Below, in pieces: positions 8,090 through 17,763 of a stretch of 54,623 nucleotides of DNA. The notes beneath the pieces are model-generated. The model did not search any database and was not told the origin of the DNA. It saw only the letters and a program-made list of their open reading frames with translations. The stretch's first letter is position 1; each line of letters starts with the position of its first letter. Source of the stretch: Planctomycetota bacterium (GTDB lineage: Bacteria; Planctomycetota; UBA8108; UBA1146); assembly GCA_014240375.1 (NCBI GenBank), contig JAAZXB010000020.1:1-54623 (forward strand), in the 5' to 3' direction. The position numbers were made by a program, and so were the translations under genes.

Positions 8090-11000
8090 ATGACACATCG
8101 ATGTCATTTACAGACCTGTTTCATCCTCGTCCTTCTCTCTGGACTGCTGGCATCGGAACTGATTCTGGCCCAGGCAGCACCGGCTCGTACCACACGCCTG
8201 CAGCTCATCCCCGCCGGGGGTTTGCCACCAGGTGCCGTTCCGCTCCCGGTGGGTCAGGTACCTCCGGGTGCGAGACAAATGAATACGTTTCCCCCGCTGC
8301 CCCCGAACCACTTCCTCGGACAAGACTGCGCCAGCTGCCACGAGCCGGATTTCATGAATGCCTATCTCGCTTCCCTCGCACCTCCCGTCTTTGCCGACAC
8401 CGAGCCACTCCACATGTCGGTGGTCGATGAGAAGCCCACCAACTCCATCGCCGATGCCCTGAACCAGACCACTCTCGCCAGGCCTCGAAACATCGAGGCC
8501 GTGCTCGTAGCGAGGCGTGATCTTGCGTTCGGAGGCCTGAAGGAGATGCCTGCTAAAGATGCCAGCGAACAGAAGTTAGCCGCCGCTCGAGCAGAACGGA
8601 TCGCCTTGCTCATCCGGTCGGGAGGCTGGACTGGTTACCAGCAGGAGTTAGATGCCTGTGGCGATCAAGCGAGGGGCGTCCATCGAAGATGCGTACAATT
8701 GCTGGCACAGCACGATCAGGCGATGCTGCCCGAGGAGGTGCTCGACCTGGCCTCGGTGGTCCTGCCCGAGATGGAAAGTGCGCTGACTGTTCCTGAAGCC
8801 CCGGAAGTGGTGTTCTTCCCCACGACCATCGAAGACGGCGATTTGCCCGAGTTCCCGAACTTTGAAGACTCCGGCAATCTCCCCGTCCTCGTACCGGGCC
8901 CCGCCACCGGTCTCATCCCCGTGCGTGGCGTCGCCGTACGTAGCACCTCAGCTGTGGTCACCGGTCAGATAGCCATGGACCCACGACTGGCCACCCAGCG
9001 TTCGTTCGATACCACCGTAGTCCCGGTAGAGGAGGCTGCCGCTGTCGCGTCAGATATCGATCCGCTTCTTCGATCCTACGCAACGCTGCTGAAAAAAGCG
9101 GCAACTCGCGGATCGACTCGCACGCTCTTGCAGCGACTCGAAGCGGGAGTTGGCCAGTTCGGTGGCAGCGATCCGGAAAACCGTGCGCGCGCCTGCGATC
9201 TGCTGGTCGCCGCCGAGTTACACGCCGAGGCGAAACCATACCTTGAACCACTGCCAGCCGAGGGAGAGGCCAGCGCCGAGCTTCGCATCCGACACGGACT
9301 CTATCATCGTGCCGTCGCCGCCAAGGAAACAGAACTGAAGATGAAGCGGGAGCACCAGATCGAATCTGCGGATCTGTTCTCATCTGTTGCCGAGGACAGC
9401 ACTGTCGATGCGAAGGAACGAACCCGATCGGTGACTCTCCTGACCCCGCTATTGCCGGATCTCCCACACACATGGACCTCCAGCTGGAGACAGCGAGTCT
9501 TTGATGATTCAGGAGAAGTCGGTCAGGCCTTGCTCTCCCAGCTCGGATCGCAAGCCCGCGCACAGATCCAGAACCGCGGCTCCAACCCCGGAATCCGGCT
9601 CAAGATCCTGCAATCGATCCGCGTCGCCGTCGATACCTTGCTCGACCAGATCGGCGATGACATCGGGCCGTGGCAAGCTTCCATCGATGCACTGGCGATC
9701 GCTTTCTCCGACGAAGCCAACCTGAGTCTTGGAAAACCGGTTGCACTACCCGCAAACAGGCGCGCCAGTCAAAAGATCCGACCCCGCGATCTGGTCGATG
9801 CGACTCCCGACCAGCGCTGGCTCCGGGCGATCGCTCCATCGCTTCGCCAGGCCTGCGCTCTCGCCACCATCGCCTGCGCAGCACGAGCCGATGAACCTGA
9901 CCGGGCGATGGATGCTCTGCGCGCCCTCGTCGATGACCCGGCAGTCGACACCTCTGAACTCGCTTCGGTGTTGATCAGCGAATGGAGTCGAAATCTAGAT
10001 CCCAATCGTCCCGATGATGACTTCTTCGAGAGGAGAGTCGTCACTTCCAGCGGAGTCTTCTTCAATTCCTTCGGCGGCCAACGCAGTGCCCCTCTGACGC
10101 GTTCGAAGCAGCGACGTAGTCTTCGCCACCTCGGTGAGGTGGTCGCCGAACTGCGAGAGATGAAGGTTCCAGATCTCGACTGGGCCGCTCTGGTCGATGC
10201 CTTTGCCGCCAGCCACAGTCAGGCAGAGGTGTACTTGAGGGAAGATATCGAGGCTCTCTTTGGGCCCGTCGATCAGTTGCCGGTAGCGGTTGCAGAGCAG
10301 CTTGCTCAGGGAATGTGGCGTCAGTTGCAACGCAACTGGAGAAGCCCGGAGCTTCAGCAATCGAAGGGCACCCGGCGCACCACGGAGGAACTGCAGCAAG
10401 AGGTGGAACGGGGATACCAGCTGGGGTTGCTGCTGACCTCACATGCGAGGGACAAGGAGCCGAAGTCGTGGCAAGCACCGATGCTGGCCGGAAATCTACG
10501 CTTCGATCTGGCCGAGTACTGGCACGAACTCGATCCCGACCTCGAGCGCTATGTTCCCCAGCGCGAGGCCGCCTTTGCCCGTTATGCCGATGCGGTGAGG
10601 ATCTACTCGGAGCAATTCAATGCCGGTCAGGAATCGCGTGCCGTGACTCCCCACCTTCAGTGGTTCATCAGCGCACTCGGAGCCACCGAACTGGGATTCT
10701 TGACGATGACCACCAAACCCGAGAACGACCAGGTCGGCCTGCTCGAGGGGGCACTGGCCCAACTGCCGGATGAGGAGCAAGTTCTGCATCGGGGGCTCTT
10801 TGCCAGCGCAGTCGAGTCATCTGTTGGACAGGTGAAAGCGGACATGAAGTCTCGCTTCGTCCGTCATGCGATGCGCGTCATCGGAGATCACCCACTCGGC
10901 AGAGGCACACGGCGACTGGCCAGGCTCTACCAGGATCTCGAATCTGAGGTGGAACTCGCGATCAGCCTCGATGGCAGCAATGAAGTCGGAACCGATCCGT

Positions 11001-12139
11001 TTGGAGTGCGCGTGGCGCTTCGCTACACCGATTCTCTGGAACGAGAAGCGGGCGGATTTGACCTCTATCTGCGCAACATGGTCTATGTCCCGATGGCTCC
11101 ACAACCGATGAACTACCGCGACGACTTCGAGACCAGACTGCGCGAGGCCTTCGACGAGCATTTCACCATCGAAGCGTTGCAGTTCAACAGTCCCGACTCG
11201 AAGCCCTACTCCTTCCAGCGACCCGGTTGGATGGAACAGGCCTTCGCCTACCTGATCCTTCGAGCCAAAGATCGGTCGGTCGATTTACTCCCGGAGGTAC
11301 GCATCGACCTTGATTTCCGTGACGGAACCGATGGATCGGTTCGAGTACCGGTGGTCTCTCCAATACTGCCCATCCTCGCATCGAGCAGCTCCGGCCCTCG
11401 CCCCACGGCGGGAACCAATCAGGTGGAGATCGCCCTCGATGGCCGAGAACTGGAATCCGGAAAATTGAAGCTGGAGATCATCGCAAACGGGCTCGGTGTA
11501 CTCCCCGATCTCGATGGAATCTTGCCGGGCTGGGAGCAGCAGATCACCGCTGCCGGATACTCTCTGGCAGAAATCGATGGCCTGCTCGACAACGGCCTCA
11601 ATGTGGTCAAGATCGATCCGGAAGCAGTGCCGATCGTGCCGGAGTCGGAACGCTCCTGGACCATCAACCTGGTGGCCCCCGAGATGAGCGAAAGTAGCGT
11701 TGTGTTCCAGTTCCCCGGTGCTGCAGAAGGCACCGAGTTGATCTGCAAGAAGTACGAAGATTTCGATATCGTGACCCTCGAGCAACCGATGGCCACCTTG
11801 AAAATTCCCCGAACTGCTCTTCCCGACTGGGCGATCATGACGATCGGCGGAATCATCGCTGCTCTGGCCTTCTTCCTTGCCTCTCGAAACAAGAAGGTGG
11901 CGCAGGTGGTAGAACCTCGCTGGAAGATGCCGGAAGAGGTTAGCCCATTGTCGGTCTCTCATCTGCTCCGAAGCATCGAGGCCCAGCGGGCCCTGATCGA
12001 TAACGACCAGCTGCCCGCTCTGCGCGATGAAGTCGCCTCCATCGAGGCACGCTACTTCTCCGAAGATGGCGAGATTCAGATCGATCTCCCGGCACTCGAA
12101 GAAACAGCCCAGCAGTGGCTCAGTCGCTCGGTCCGATGA
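8090..12139 (+). CDS. Very large membrane-anchored protein with one c-type haem motif
   Basis: A 1349-residue protein. ATG 8090 follows GGAGG at 5 bases; the frame open upstream to 8027 has no such site. A signal peptide (residues 5-28) is followed by a Pro/Gly-rich segment and one CASCH motif (C80, C83, H84), the usual haem c attachment signature. Residues about 130-1240 are a long mostly helical, acidic region in which I recognise no domain. A transmembrane segment (about 1245-1267, WAIMTIGGIIAALAFFLAS) leaves a cytoplasmic tail of about 80 residues with a predicted coiled coil. The stop overlaps the start of the M14 peptidase gene, so the two are probably made together. Role unknown; periplasmic electron transfer or redox sensing is possible but unproved, as a lone CxxCH can occur by chance. 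Confidence 0.7.
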   Translation: MTHRCHLQTCFILVLLSGLLASELILAQAAPARTTRLQLIPAGGLPPGAVPLPVGQVPPGARQMNTFPPLPPNHFLGQDCASCHEPDFMNAYLASLAPPVFADTEPLHMSVVDEKPTNSIADALNQTTLARPRNIEAVLVARRDLAFGGLKEMPAKDASEQKLAAARAERIALLIRSGGWTGYQQELDACGDQARGVHRRCVQLLAQHDQAMLPEEVLDLASVVLPEMESALTVPEAPEVVFFPTTIEDGDLPEFPNFEDSGNLPVLVPGPATGLIPVRGVAVRSTSAVVTGQIAMDPRLATQRSFDTTVVPVEEAAAVASDIDPLLRSYATLLKKAATRGSTRTLLQRLEAGVGQFGGSDPENRARACDLLVAAELHAEAKPYLEPLPAEGEASAELRIRHGLYHRAVAAKETELKMKREHQIESADLFSSVAEDSTVDAKERTRSVTLLTPLLPDLPHTWTSSWRQRVFDDSGEVGQALLSQLGSQARAQIQNRGSNPGIRLKILQSIRVAVDTLLDQIGDDIGPWQASIDALAIAFSDEANLSLGKPVALPANRRASQKIRPRDLVDATPDQRWLRAIAPSLRQACALATIACAARADEPDRAMDALRALVDDPAVDTSELASVLISEWSRNLDPNRPDDDFFERRVVTSSGVFFNSFGGQRSAPLTRSKQRRSLRHLGEVVAELREMKVPDLDWAALVDAFAASHSQAEVYLREDIEALFGPVDQLPVAVAEQLAQGMWRQLQRNWRSPELQQSKGTRRTTEELQQEVERGYQLGLLLTSHARDKEPKSWQAPMLAGNLRFDLAEYWHELDPDLERYVPQREAAFARYADAVRIYSEQFNAGQESRAVTPHLQWFISALGATELGFLTMTTKPENDQVGLLEGALAQLPDEEQVLHRGLFASAVESSVGQVKADMKSRFVRHAMRVIGDHPLGRGTRRLARLYQDLESEVELAISLDGSNEVGTDPFGVRVALRYTDSLEREAGGFDLYLRNMVYVPMAPQPMNYRDDFETRLREAFDEHFTIEALQFNSPDSKPYSFQRPGWMEQAFAYLILRAKDRSVDLLPEVRIDLDFRDGTDGSVRVPVVSPILPILASSSSGPRPTAGTNQVEIALDGRELESGKLKLEIIANGLGVLPDLDGILPGWEQQITAAGYSLAEIDGLLDNGLNVVKIDPEAVPIVPESERSWTINLVAPEMSESSVVFQFPGAAEGTELICKKYEDFDIVTLEQPMATLKIPRTALPDWAIMTIGGIIAALAFFLASRNKKVAQVVEPRWKMPEEVSPLSVSHLLRSIEAQRALIDNDQLPALRDEVASIEARYFSEDGEIQIDLPALEETAQQWLSRSVR

Positions 12140-13758
12140 TACAGCAGGGATCTCTTCTACTGCTGATGCTGCTGCTTCACATCGTGGGATGTGGTTCCTT
12201 GGGCGATCTCACAACGCAACCGCAAGGTCCCTGGACCCGGGCAGAGTCGAGCGATGCCAGCCAGACTTCTTCGCTCGCCGATGTGAATCAGTTCATCGCC
12301 GAGTTGAAGAGCCAGGGTGCTCCCATCACCGTCTCGACCCTGGGCACCAGTGCCGGCGGTCGTGAGATTCCGCTGGTGGTGCTGGCCGATCCGCCCTGCT
12401 CCGATGGTGCCGAGGCGCGGGAATCGGGGCGAGCGGTGGTCTACATCCAGGCCAACATCCACGGCGGAGAGGTCGAGGGGAAAGAGGCGGCACAGATGCT
12501 CCTCCGCGAGGCGTGTCGTGGAGAGCGCCCCTCCTGGATGAAGAACCTGGTGACGGTGTGGGTGCCGATCTACAACGTCGATGGCAACGAGGCGCTGGGC
12601 CCAGGGCTTCGTCAGCGCGGACACCAGGATGGTCCCGATCCGATCGGGCGCCGTACCAACGATGACCGCCTCGATCTGAATCGAGACTGCCTCAAGGCGG
12701 ACTCTCCAGAGATGCGTTCGGTACTGGCGAAGATCTGGCAGGTGTGGGACCCCCACGTGGTGCTGGATCTACACACCACCAACGGCACCCGACACGGCTA
12801 CAGCCTCACCTACTCGCCACCACTGGGAGCCGATATCGACGAGCAGATCCAGCACTGGTCGAAGCAGGTCTTACTTCCCGATGTGCAGGACAAGTTGCGC
12901 GAAAAACACGGCATTCTCACCTTTGACTACGGCAACTCCTCATCTAGGGGTGAAGGAAGGAGCTGGTCCTCCTTCTCGGCGCTGCCGCGCTATGTCTCCA
13001 ATCATGCCGGCGAACGAAATCGCTTCGGCATCCTGTCGGAAGCGACCTCCTTCCTCCCCTTTGCTCACCGCATCGAGGCCACCTACCTGTTCACCGGTAC
13101 CGTGATCGATCATGTGGCGGACCATGTCGAGGATGTGATGAGGATCTGTGCCGCAGCAGATCTCCGAAGTGCACGCCTTCATCAGGATGGTGCTTCCCTC
13201 GGCATCGCCTTCGAGACCCGATCGAGAGGAACAGAGTCTCTCCTGCTGGAGAAGAAGGTCGAGGGCAGGAACACTCCGGCACACAAGGGCCCCGAGGAGG
13301 TGGAATCGATCGCCCATGATGTCAGGGTCGATTTCATCGCCACCGAATCGGTCCAGGTTCCAGCCGGCTGGATCATTCCCGCAGAAGAAACAGCCCTGAT
13401 CGAACTGCTGGGAAGACACCAGATCGACATGAAGGTGCTCTCCGGCTCCGAGTTGTTCAATGTAGAGACGCTGTGGATCTCCCGCTCTGATCTGGCGCGG
13501 CGACCGTATCAAAATCGCCGGAACCGGACCATCCGCGGTGAACTGGTCGAGGAGAACCATCTCGCACGAGCCGGCGATGTATGGGTTCCTTCGGGGCAGA
13601 GTCAGGTGAGGATCGCCTTCTGGCTGCTCGATCCCATGTCGCCGGATGGTGCCACCACATGGTCCATTCTCGAAGACCCTCAGAGACCCGCCACCGCGCA
13701 CCCGATTCGCCGCGTCATCCAGATCGCTGGTTCATCAGCCGATCAGCGCTCGCAGTAG
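12136..13758 (+). CDS. Zinc carboxypeptidase (peptidase family M14), predicted lipoprotein
   Basis: A 540-residue protein. ATG 12136 overlaps the preceding TGA in an ATGA junction; GTG 12115 is a less likely start. The N-terminus MIQQGSLLLLMLLLHIVGC ends in a lipobox with Cys19. The M14 zinc site is visible: NIHGGEVEGKE gives H109 and E112, NRD follows at about residue 182, and VLDLHTTNG supplies the third ligand. GILSEATSF later in the domain probably carries the catalytic Glu. M14 enzymes trim C-terminal residues from peptides or cut cell-wall stem peptides. About 230 residues after the catalytic domain are unassigned. Located at the membrane, facing the periplasm. Confidence 0.85.
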   Translation: MIQQGSLLLLMLLLHIVGCGSLGDLTTQPQGPWTRAESSDASQTSSLADVNQFIAELKSQGAPITVSTLGTSAGGREIPLVVLADPPCSDGAEARESGRAVVYIQANIHGGEVEGKEAAQMLLREACRGERPSWMKNLVTVWVPIYNVDGNEALGPGLRQRGHQDGPDPIGRRTNDDRLDLNRDCLKADSPEMRSVLAKIWQVWDPHVVLDLHTTNGTRHGYSLTYSPPLGADIDEQIQHWSKQVLLPDVQDKLREKHGILTFDYGNSSSRGEGRSWSSFSALPRYVSNHAGERNRFGILSEATSFLPFAHRIEATYLFTGTVIDHVADHVEDVMRICAAADLRSARLHQDGASLGIAFETRSRGTESLLLEKKVEGRNTPAHKGPEEVESIAHDVRVDFIATESVQVPAGWIIPAEETALIELLGRHQIDMKVLSGSELFNVETLWISRSDLARRPYQNRRNRTIRGELVEENHLARAGDVWVPSGQSQVRIAFWLLDPMSPDGATTWSILEDPQRPATAHPIRRVIQIAGSSADQRSQ

Positions 13759-13767
13759 TCCACTGCA

Positions 13768-14697
13768 TCACTCACTCCCGACATACTTTACCCACTGCCT
13801 GAGCAGCAACCGTGGCGCATCGGGATCATCCTCATAGCCAGTTCGGTCGTGCAAGGTCGTGCAATTGTCGACCCACAGCATCTCCCCACGCTGAAGTCGA
13901 AAGTCGGCCACCGCTCCCTCTTCCTCCAGATAACCATCGAGGGCATCCAGCGAAGTTGTGAGTCCATCGGGCGGTTCGACCCCCGCACTCTCGTAGCCCT
14001 TCTCGATCCAGAATCTCATGTACCGACAGGTAACCCCTCTTCCCGACTGGTCGCCAAACACCGGAAACTGATTTCTGAGGCGCTGACTACGATCGGCCCC
14101 GGGCGTGACGATGTCCCGGAGGTGTGGCTGCTGCAACACCGAAAGGCTTTCGGAATTTTCTTCTGCAAGTCTTTGATGCGCCCGTAACGCACAGGAAATT
14201 CTTGATGCACCTCCCGACCGTGCCGGTCGAATGCAGATCAGGCCGACCAGATCTGGAAGAACATCGAGTGCACTGGAATCGGTATGAAGGCCGGTGGCTG
14301 CCCGTGTCTGACTGATCGGAATCGCCGTCTTGGTGTAATCCCCACCCCGATCTTTCACATCGTATAAACGGCCGTAGTTACCCAGCGGATTCCCAAGCAG
14401 CACCCCGAACGCAAGGTAATAGCGACGCAGGAACAGATCATCGACATCCCCGGGTGATTGGACTCTCGCAACCCCGGTACCCTCGGTCAGTTCAGTCCTC
14501 ACCCTTCGGGCAAGTTGACTCAACTCCTTCATTCCCACTACATCGCCTTGCTCGACTTCATCGTCCACAACATCCGGTTGGCGCTCGATCCACTCCTGAA
14601 TCTCACTGGCGATTCCTTCTGGAAAAGCCATCTGATGACTCTTCCTGGCAGTCAGCGCCGCGGCGTCCCAGGGCTCGCGACAGTATTCATCGGTCAT
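13768..14697 (-). CDS. TauD/TfdA-family Fe(II)/2-oxoglutarate dioxygenase
   Basis: A 309-residue cytoplasmic enzyme. ATG 14697 follows GAGGTGA inside the end of the upstream methyltransferase gene, 4 bases from its stop, so the two form an operon. The iron facial triad is H138 and D140 in GLHTDSSALD plus H283 in TTLHDRTGYEDD; the Arg of RLLLRQW near the C-terminus fits the 2-oxoglutarate carboxylate. The YGRLYDVKDR segment before the first His resembles TauD-like hydroxylases of small molecules or amino acids. Substrate unknown. It converges on the M14 gene with 9 bases between stops. Confidence 0.8.
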   Translation of the reverse strand: MTDEYCREPWDAAALTARKSHQMAFPEGIASEIQEWIERQPDVVDDEVEQGDVVGMKELSQLARRVRTELTEGTGVARVQSPGDVDDLFLRRYYLAFGVLLGNPLGNYGRLYDVKDRGGDYTKTAIPISQTRAATGLHTDSSALDVLPDLVGLICIRPARSGGASRISCALRAHQRLAEENSESLSVLQQPHLRDIVTPGADRSQRLRNQFPVFGDQSGRGVTCRYMRFWIEKGYESAGVEPPDGLTTSLDALDGYLEEEGAVADFRLQRGEMLWVDNCTTLHDRTGYEDDPDAPRLLLRQWVKYVGSE

Positions 14698-14701
14698 GAG
14701 A

Positions 14702-15457
14702 TCACCTCTCCACCCGAAGGGCGATGTGCAACGGCAGATCCTTCAATGGGCCGAAGAATGACTCATCTTTTTCAAGATGCTTCTCCGTCACGGCCAGTTC
14801 CTTCATCTCAGGAAACTTCTCGAATCCGGCATCTCGAAGCGCAGAAAACACATCCTCAAACGTCTTGTGAATGCATCGGACAGCGACCGGATTTCCTTCT
14901 TTCAATGCGATGGTCCCCTCGAAGATATGATCCCTTCCGGAGAACCAACCTCCTGACCTCTCGAAATGGAATCTCGTATCTTTTCCTGACAGGAATGGAT
15001 TGACCGGATGCGGAAGTGAGAAGACGAATTTCCCACCCTTGTCGAGATGATTGAAAATTTGGCTCATCGATTGACGCATCTGATCGATCTTGAGGTAGTT
15101 GTAGACAAAGACTGCGGTGATCAGGTCATAGCTCTCCCCTTCGAAGGCAGAGAGATCGGTCGCACAGCCCACCGAATAATCGATTCCGAGCGGAGCCTTG
15201 GCCTCATTGGCTCTGGCTGCATCGATCATACCGGAGCTGATATCCACTCCCTGAACTCGTGCGGCACCCTCGCGACTCAACTGACGGGTGAAGTAGCCCT
15301 CTCCACAGCCCAGATCGAGCACCCGCTTCCCCTCCACCGGGAGGCTCCAGGCGAGAAGAAACGGCCTGGCGGTCCAATCTGAAAGAAGCTTCGGTTCATC
15401 CCGAGCCCAGTACTCGGAACTGTCATCAAAGATCTTCTTGGCGCTATCAGGGTTCAC
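14702..15457 (-). CDS. Class I SAM-dependent methyltransferase
   Basis: A 251-residue protein with a GTG start at 15457 behind GAAGGAGG. VLDLGCGEGYFTRQL (about residues 41-55) is motif I of Rossmann-fold methyltransferases, QGVDIS is motif II, and KGGKFVFSLPHP matches motif post-III. The N-terminus (FDDSSEYWARDE) is common in small-molecule methyltransferases. It is the first gene of a two-gene operon with the TauD-type oxygenase, suggesting one short tailoring pathway. The acceptor cannot be read from the sequence. Confidence 0.8.
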   Translation of the reverse strand: MNPDSAKKIFDDSSEYWARDEPKLLSDWTARPFLLAWSLPVEGKRVLDLGCGEGYFTRQLSREGAARVQGVDISSGMIDAARANEAKAPLGIDYSVGCATDLSAFEGESYDLITAVFVYNYLKIDQMRQSMSQIFNHLDKGGKFVFSLPHPVNPFLSGKDTRFHFERSGGWFSGRDHIFEGTIALKEGNPVAVRCIHKTFEDVFSALRDAGFEKFPEMKELAVTEKHLEKDESFFGPLKDLPLHIALRVER

Positions 15458-15567
15458 TGGGTCCTCCTTCGTAGCGATAGATTACCTGGATACTTCGAGG
15501 GCAGGGCTCTCAATTCCAGAGAATATCCGGCGTTGATTCCCGAGCGAATCCCCGTGAGACTTTCAGG

Positions 15568-16248
15568 ATGGAATCCTACCCCGCCGTGACAGCTACCCGA
15601 AACTACGATCGGCTCGTTGGGTTGTACGACCTGCTCGCTTCACTCTGGTCTGGTGGAGCCATCCGAGCGGCGAGGCTCTGGTGTGCACGGCAGACTCGAT
15701 CGAGAAGCAGGGTGTTGGTCGTGGGCCCTGGCACGGGAGAAGATGCCGCCATCTGCTGCGCAAGAGGAGCCCAGGTTCAACTGGTCGATGTCTCGGAGAA
15801 GATGCTGGAGGCGGCGGTACTTCGCTGCAAGAGTTCCGGTGGTACTGAACCAGTGGCGATCCACGACGACTTTCGAGAAGTGCAGTTCTCTCAACCACTG
15901 GATGACATCTTGTCGCCTTTTTTTCTCAACATCTTCAGTGCGCAGGAACTCCCACAGCTCCTGGGCCACATGCGAGACTCCATCTCGTCAGGTGGACGGA
16001 TCCTCATCAGTGATTTCAGTCCACCTTTGCGGTTCATTGCCACCAGTACCTTGATGGAACTGTGGCATGGCATCCCGATGGCTTTCTTTTTCCTGTTCAC
16101 AGGAAATGCCTGGCACCGAGTTCACGACTTACCCCATGCCCTGGAAGAAGCGGGATTGACCATCATACAGAGAAAGAGATTCAGGATCTTTGGCATCGGA
16201 CCCCGCTGGATCGAGGCCCTCATCGTCGAGATCAAAAGCGACCGATGA
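15568..16248 (+). CDS. UbiE-like SAM-dependent methyltransferase
   Basis: A 226-residue methyltransferase. NYDRLVGLYDLLASLW at the N-terminus resembles the start of UbiE/COQ5-type enzymes, VLVVGPGTGEDAAI is motif I, QLVDVSEKML motif II, and SGGRILISDFSPP motif III. Its stop overlaps the start of a UbiA-like prenyltransferase gene (ATGA), so the pair probably acts in prenyl-quinone or prenyl-lipid synthesis. The ribosome site before ATG 15568 is weak. It is not assigned to ubiE itself, since the overall match is distant. Confidence 0.7.
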   Translation: MESYPAVTATRNYDRLVGLYDLLASLWSGGAIRAARLWCARQTRSRSRVLVVGPGTGEDAAICCARGAQVQLVDVSEKMLEAAVLRCKSSGGTEPVAIHDDFREVQFSQPLDDILSPFFLNIFSAQELPQLLGHMRDSISSGGRILISDFSPPLRFIATSTLMELWHGIPMAFFFLFTGNAWHRVHDLPHALEEAGLTIIQRKRFRIFGIGPRWIEALIVEIKSDR

Positions 16249-17039
16249 AACGACTTCTTCGCTACCGGATGACTCCGATCCTGGCGACCGGTGGACTGGG
16301 AGGATGGGCACTTCTACAGCTGGCTCCTGTCGAAGCGGCGGGGTCTGTACTGATCTGTATCGCTGCAGCGACCTGGATCATCTATCCCCTCGATCCGATC
16401 CTTGACTCGAGAGATCGAGGCCCCCTCGAAGGGCCGAGGGTTTCGACGGTGATTCGACTCATTTTGGCGGCCGTGGTGTTCACCCTGGCGATTCTCCCCC
16501 TGCGTCTTGAAACGCGAATTTTCGCCGTTTCAGGTCTACTCCTCGCCTTGCTCTACTCGGTGCCAGTGGCCGGTCATCGCATCAAAGATTATTCCGCCAT
16601 CAAGATTCCATTCATCTCTCTGGCGGTCTCGCTGGCCTGTCTAGGACTCCCCTGGCTTCAGTCTGGATCCACCTCGATCCGCCAGGCGCTGGTTCCATTT
16701 CTGGTGATGCTGATGCTGGTGATGTGCAACGTGATCGTCTGTGATATTCGCGATCACCGCAGGGATCATGCCGCTGGACTCAAAACCATTGCCACTCGCA
16801 GCCTGATTGTCGCCAGAAGAGTCGTGATGCTTCTCACCCTGGCGATCGTTGGTTCAACTGGATGGTTGCTGCAAGAATCCGCTGGAAGCGATTCTATGCT
16901 GGCAGGAGTGGGACCGATTCTGGCGGCATTGATCCTGTTGCTCGCCTCGAAGATGGAAGAGCACCCTACCGAGTTGACCATTCTTGCGGATGGTTCTCTG
17001 GCGCTACCGGTTCTGTTCGAGTGGCTGTCTCGCTGCTGA
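16245..17039 (+). CDS. UbiA-like membrane prenyltransferase
   Basis: A 264-residue protein with eight or nine hydrophobic segments. ATG 16245 overlaps the upstream stop. The first Asp-rich motif is altered: YPLDPILDSRDR near residue 50, where UbiA enzymes have NDxxDxxxD. The second region, VCDIRDHRRDHAAGLKTI near residue 166, keeps the DxxxD-type pattern before the characteristic GxKTI segment. The YSVPVAGHRIKDYSAIK loop corresponds to the family's YS-P-LK element. It would move a prenyl group from an isoprenyl diphosphate to a ring or lipid acceptor in the membrane. The atypical first motif leaves some doubt about the acceptor and activity. Confidence 0.7.
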   Translation: MKRLLRYRMTPILATGGLGGWALLQLAPVEAAGSVLICIAAATWIIYPLDPILDSRDRGPLEGPRVSTVIRLILAAVVFTLAILPLRLETRIFAVSGLLLALLYSVPVAGHRIKDYSAIKIPFISLAVSLACLGLPWLQSGSTSIRQALVPFLVMLMLVMCNVIVCDIRDHRRDHAAGLKTIATRSLIVARRVVMLLTLAIVGSTGWLLQESAGSDSMLAGVGPILAALILLLASKMEEHPTELTILADGSLALPVLFEWLSRC

Positions 17040-17043
17040 AGCG

Positions 17044-17700
17044 CTAGTTCGATGCCATCGACCAGAGAACGGCATCCTCCACAGCAACTCCCACCGCTTC
17101 AATTCCAACTGTTCCCATCACTTCGACACGAACATTCTCGGTGGCCGCCAGCGACCCGCACTCGATCCAGGTTTCGGAGGTCGGATCCACCGAGACATCC
17201 GGGCCGCTGTATACTTCCACCCAACGGTTGTACCGATCGAGTACCTCTACCGAAACGATGGGTCTGGGATCCCTTCCCTGAACCACCACGATTGCTTCCG
17301 GGATGACCCCATCACGGAGTTCAAATTGCTGGACCACGCTGACTTCCTCGGACGGGGCTTCAGCCTCGAATATCGGAACCATGTCGGTGGTCACGGGGAG
17401 GAAGTGGGTATCGTCCGGAGTGCTGTGGAGACGCAAATAGTCCATCTCTGCTCGAAGAGCATCGATCTGCTGCTCCACTCCGGTCTTCTCGATCCGGTCT
17501 ACCCGCAGGTGGAGCGCCTCGATCATCCGTTGCTGCTCCGCAATCTGGGTGTTTCCTGCGTGAGCCTCATTTCCCGGCTCATTTCCCGGATCGAACTGGC
17601 TGGGCCCTTCCTCGGAGATGATGAATATCGAGCACAATCCGCTGATCACGAGGGTCAGCAAGAGTGCTCGAAAGATCGGCAACTGGGTCAAATTGGACAT
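17044..17700 (-). CDS. Single-pass membrane protein with coiled coil
   Basis: A 218-residue protein of no recognised family. ATG 17700 (MSNLTQLPIF) is chosen since GGGAGG lies about 10 bases upstream; the frame from 17748 is longer but unsupported. A membrane anchor (about residues 11-29) is followed by a Gln/Glu-rich heptad stretch (about 45-85) and a beta-rich C-terminal half that may be a galactose-binding-like sandwich (VSVEVLDRYNRWVEVYSG ... WIECGSLAATENVRVEV). It converges with the UbiA-like gene with 4 bases between stops. Confidence 0.6.
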   Translation of the reverse strand: MSNLTQLPIFRALLLTLVISGLCSIFIISEEGPSQFDPGNEPGNEAHAGNTQIAEQQRMIEALHLRVDRIEKTGVEQQIDALRAEMDYLRLHSTPDDTHFLPVTTDMVPIFEAEAPSEEVSVVQQFELRDGVIPEAIVVVQGRDPRPIVSVEVLDRYNRWVEVYSGPDVSVDPTSETWIECGSLAATENVRVEVMGTVGIEAVGVAVEDAVLWSMASN

Positions 17701-17763
17701 CGAGTGGTACCTCCCAAGAAGAATACCCTGCCCTGGCAATTGACGCACATCCGACGGTGACCC

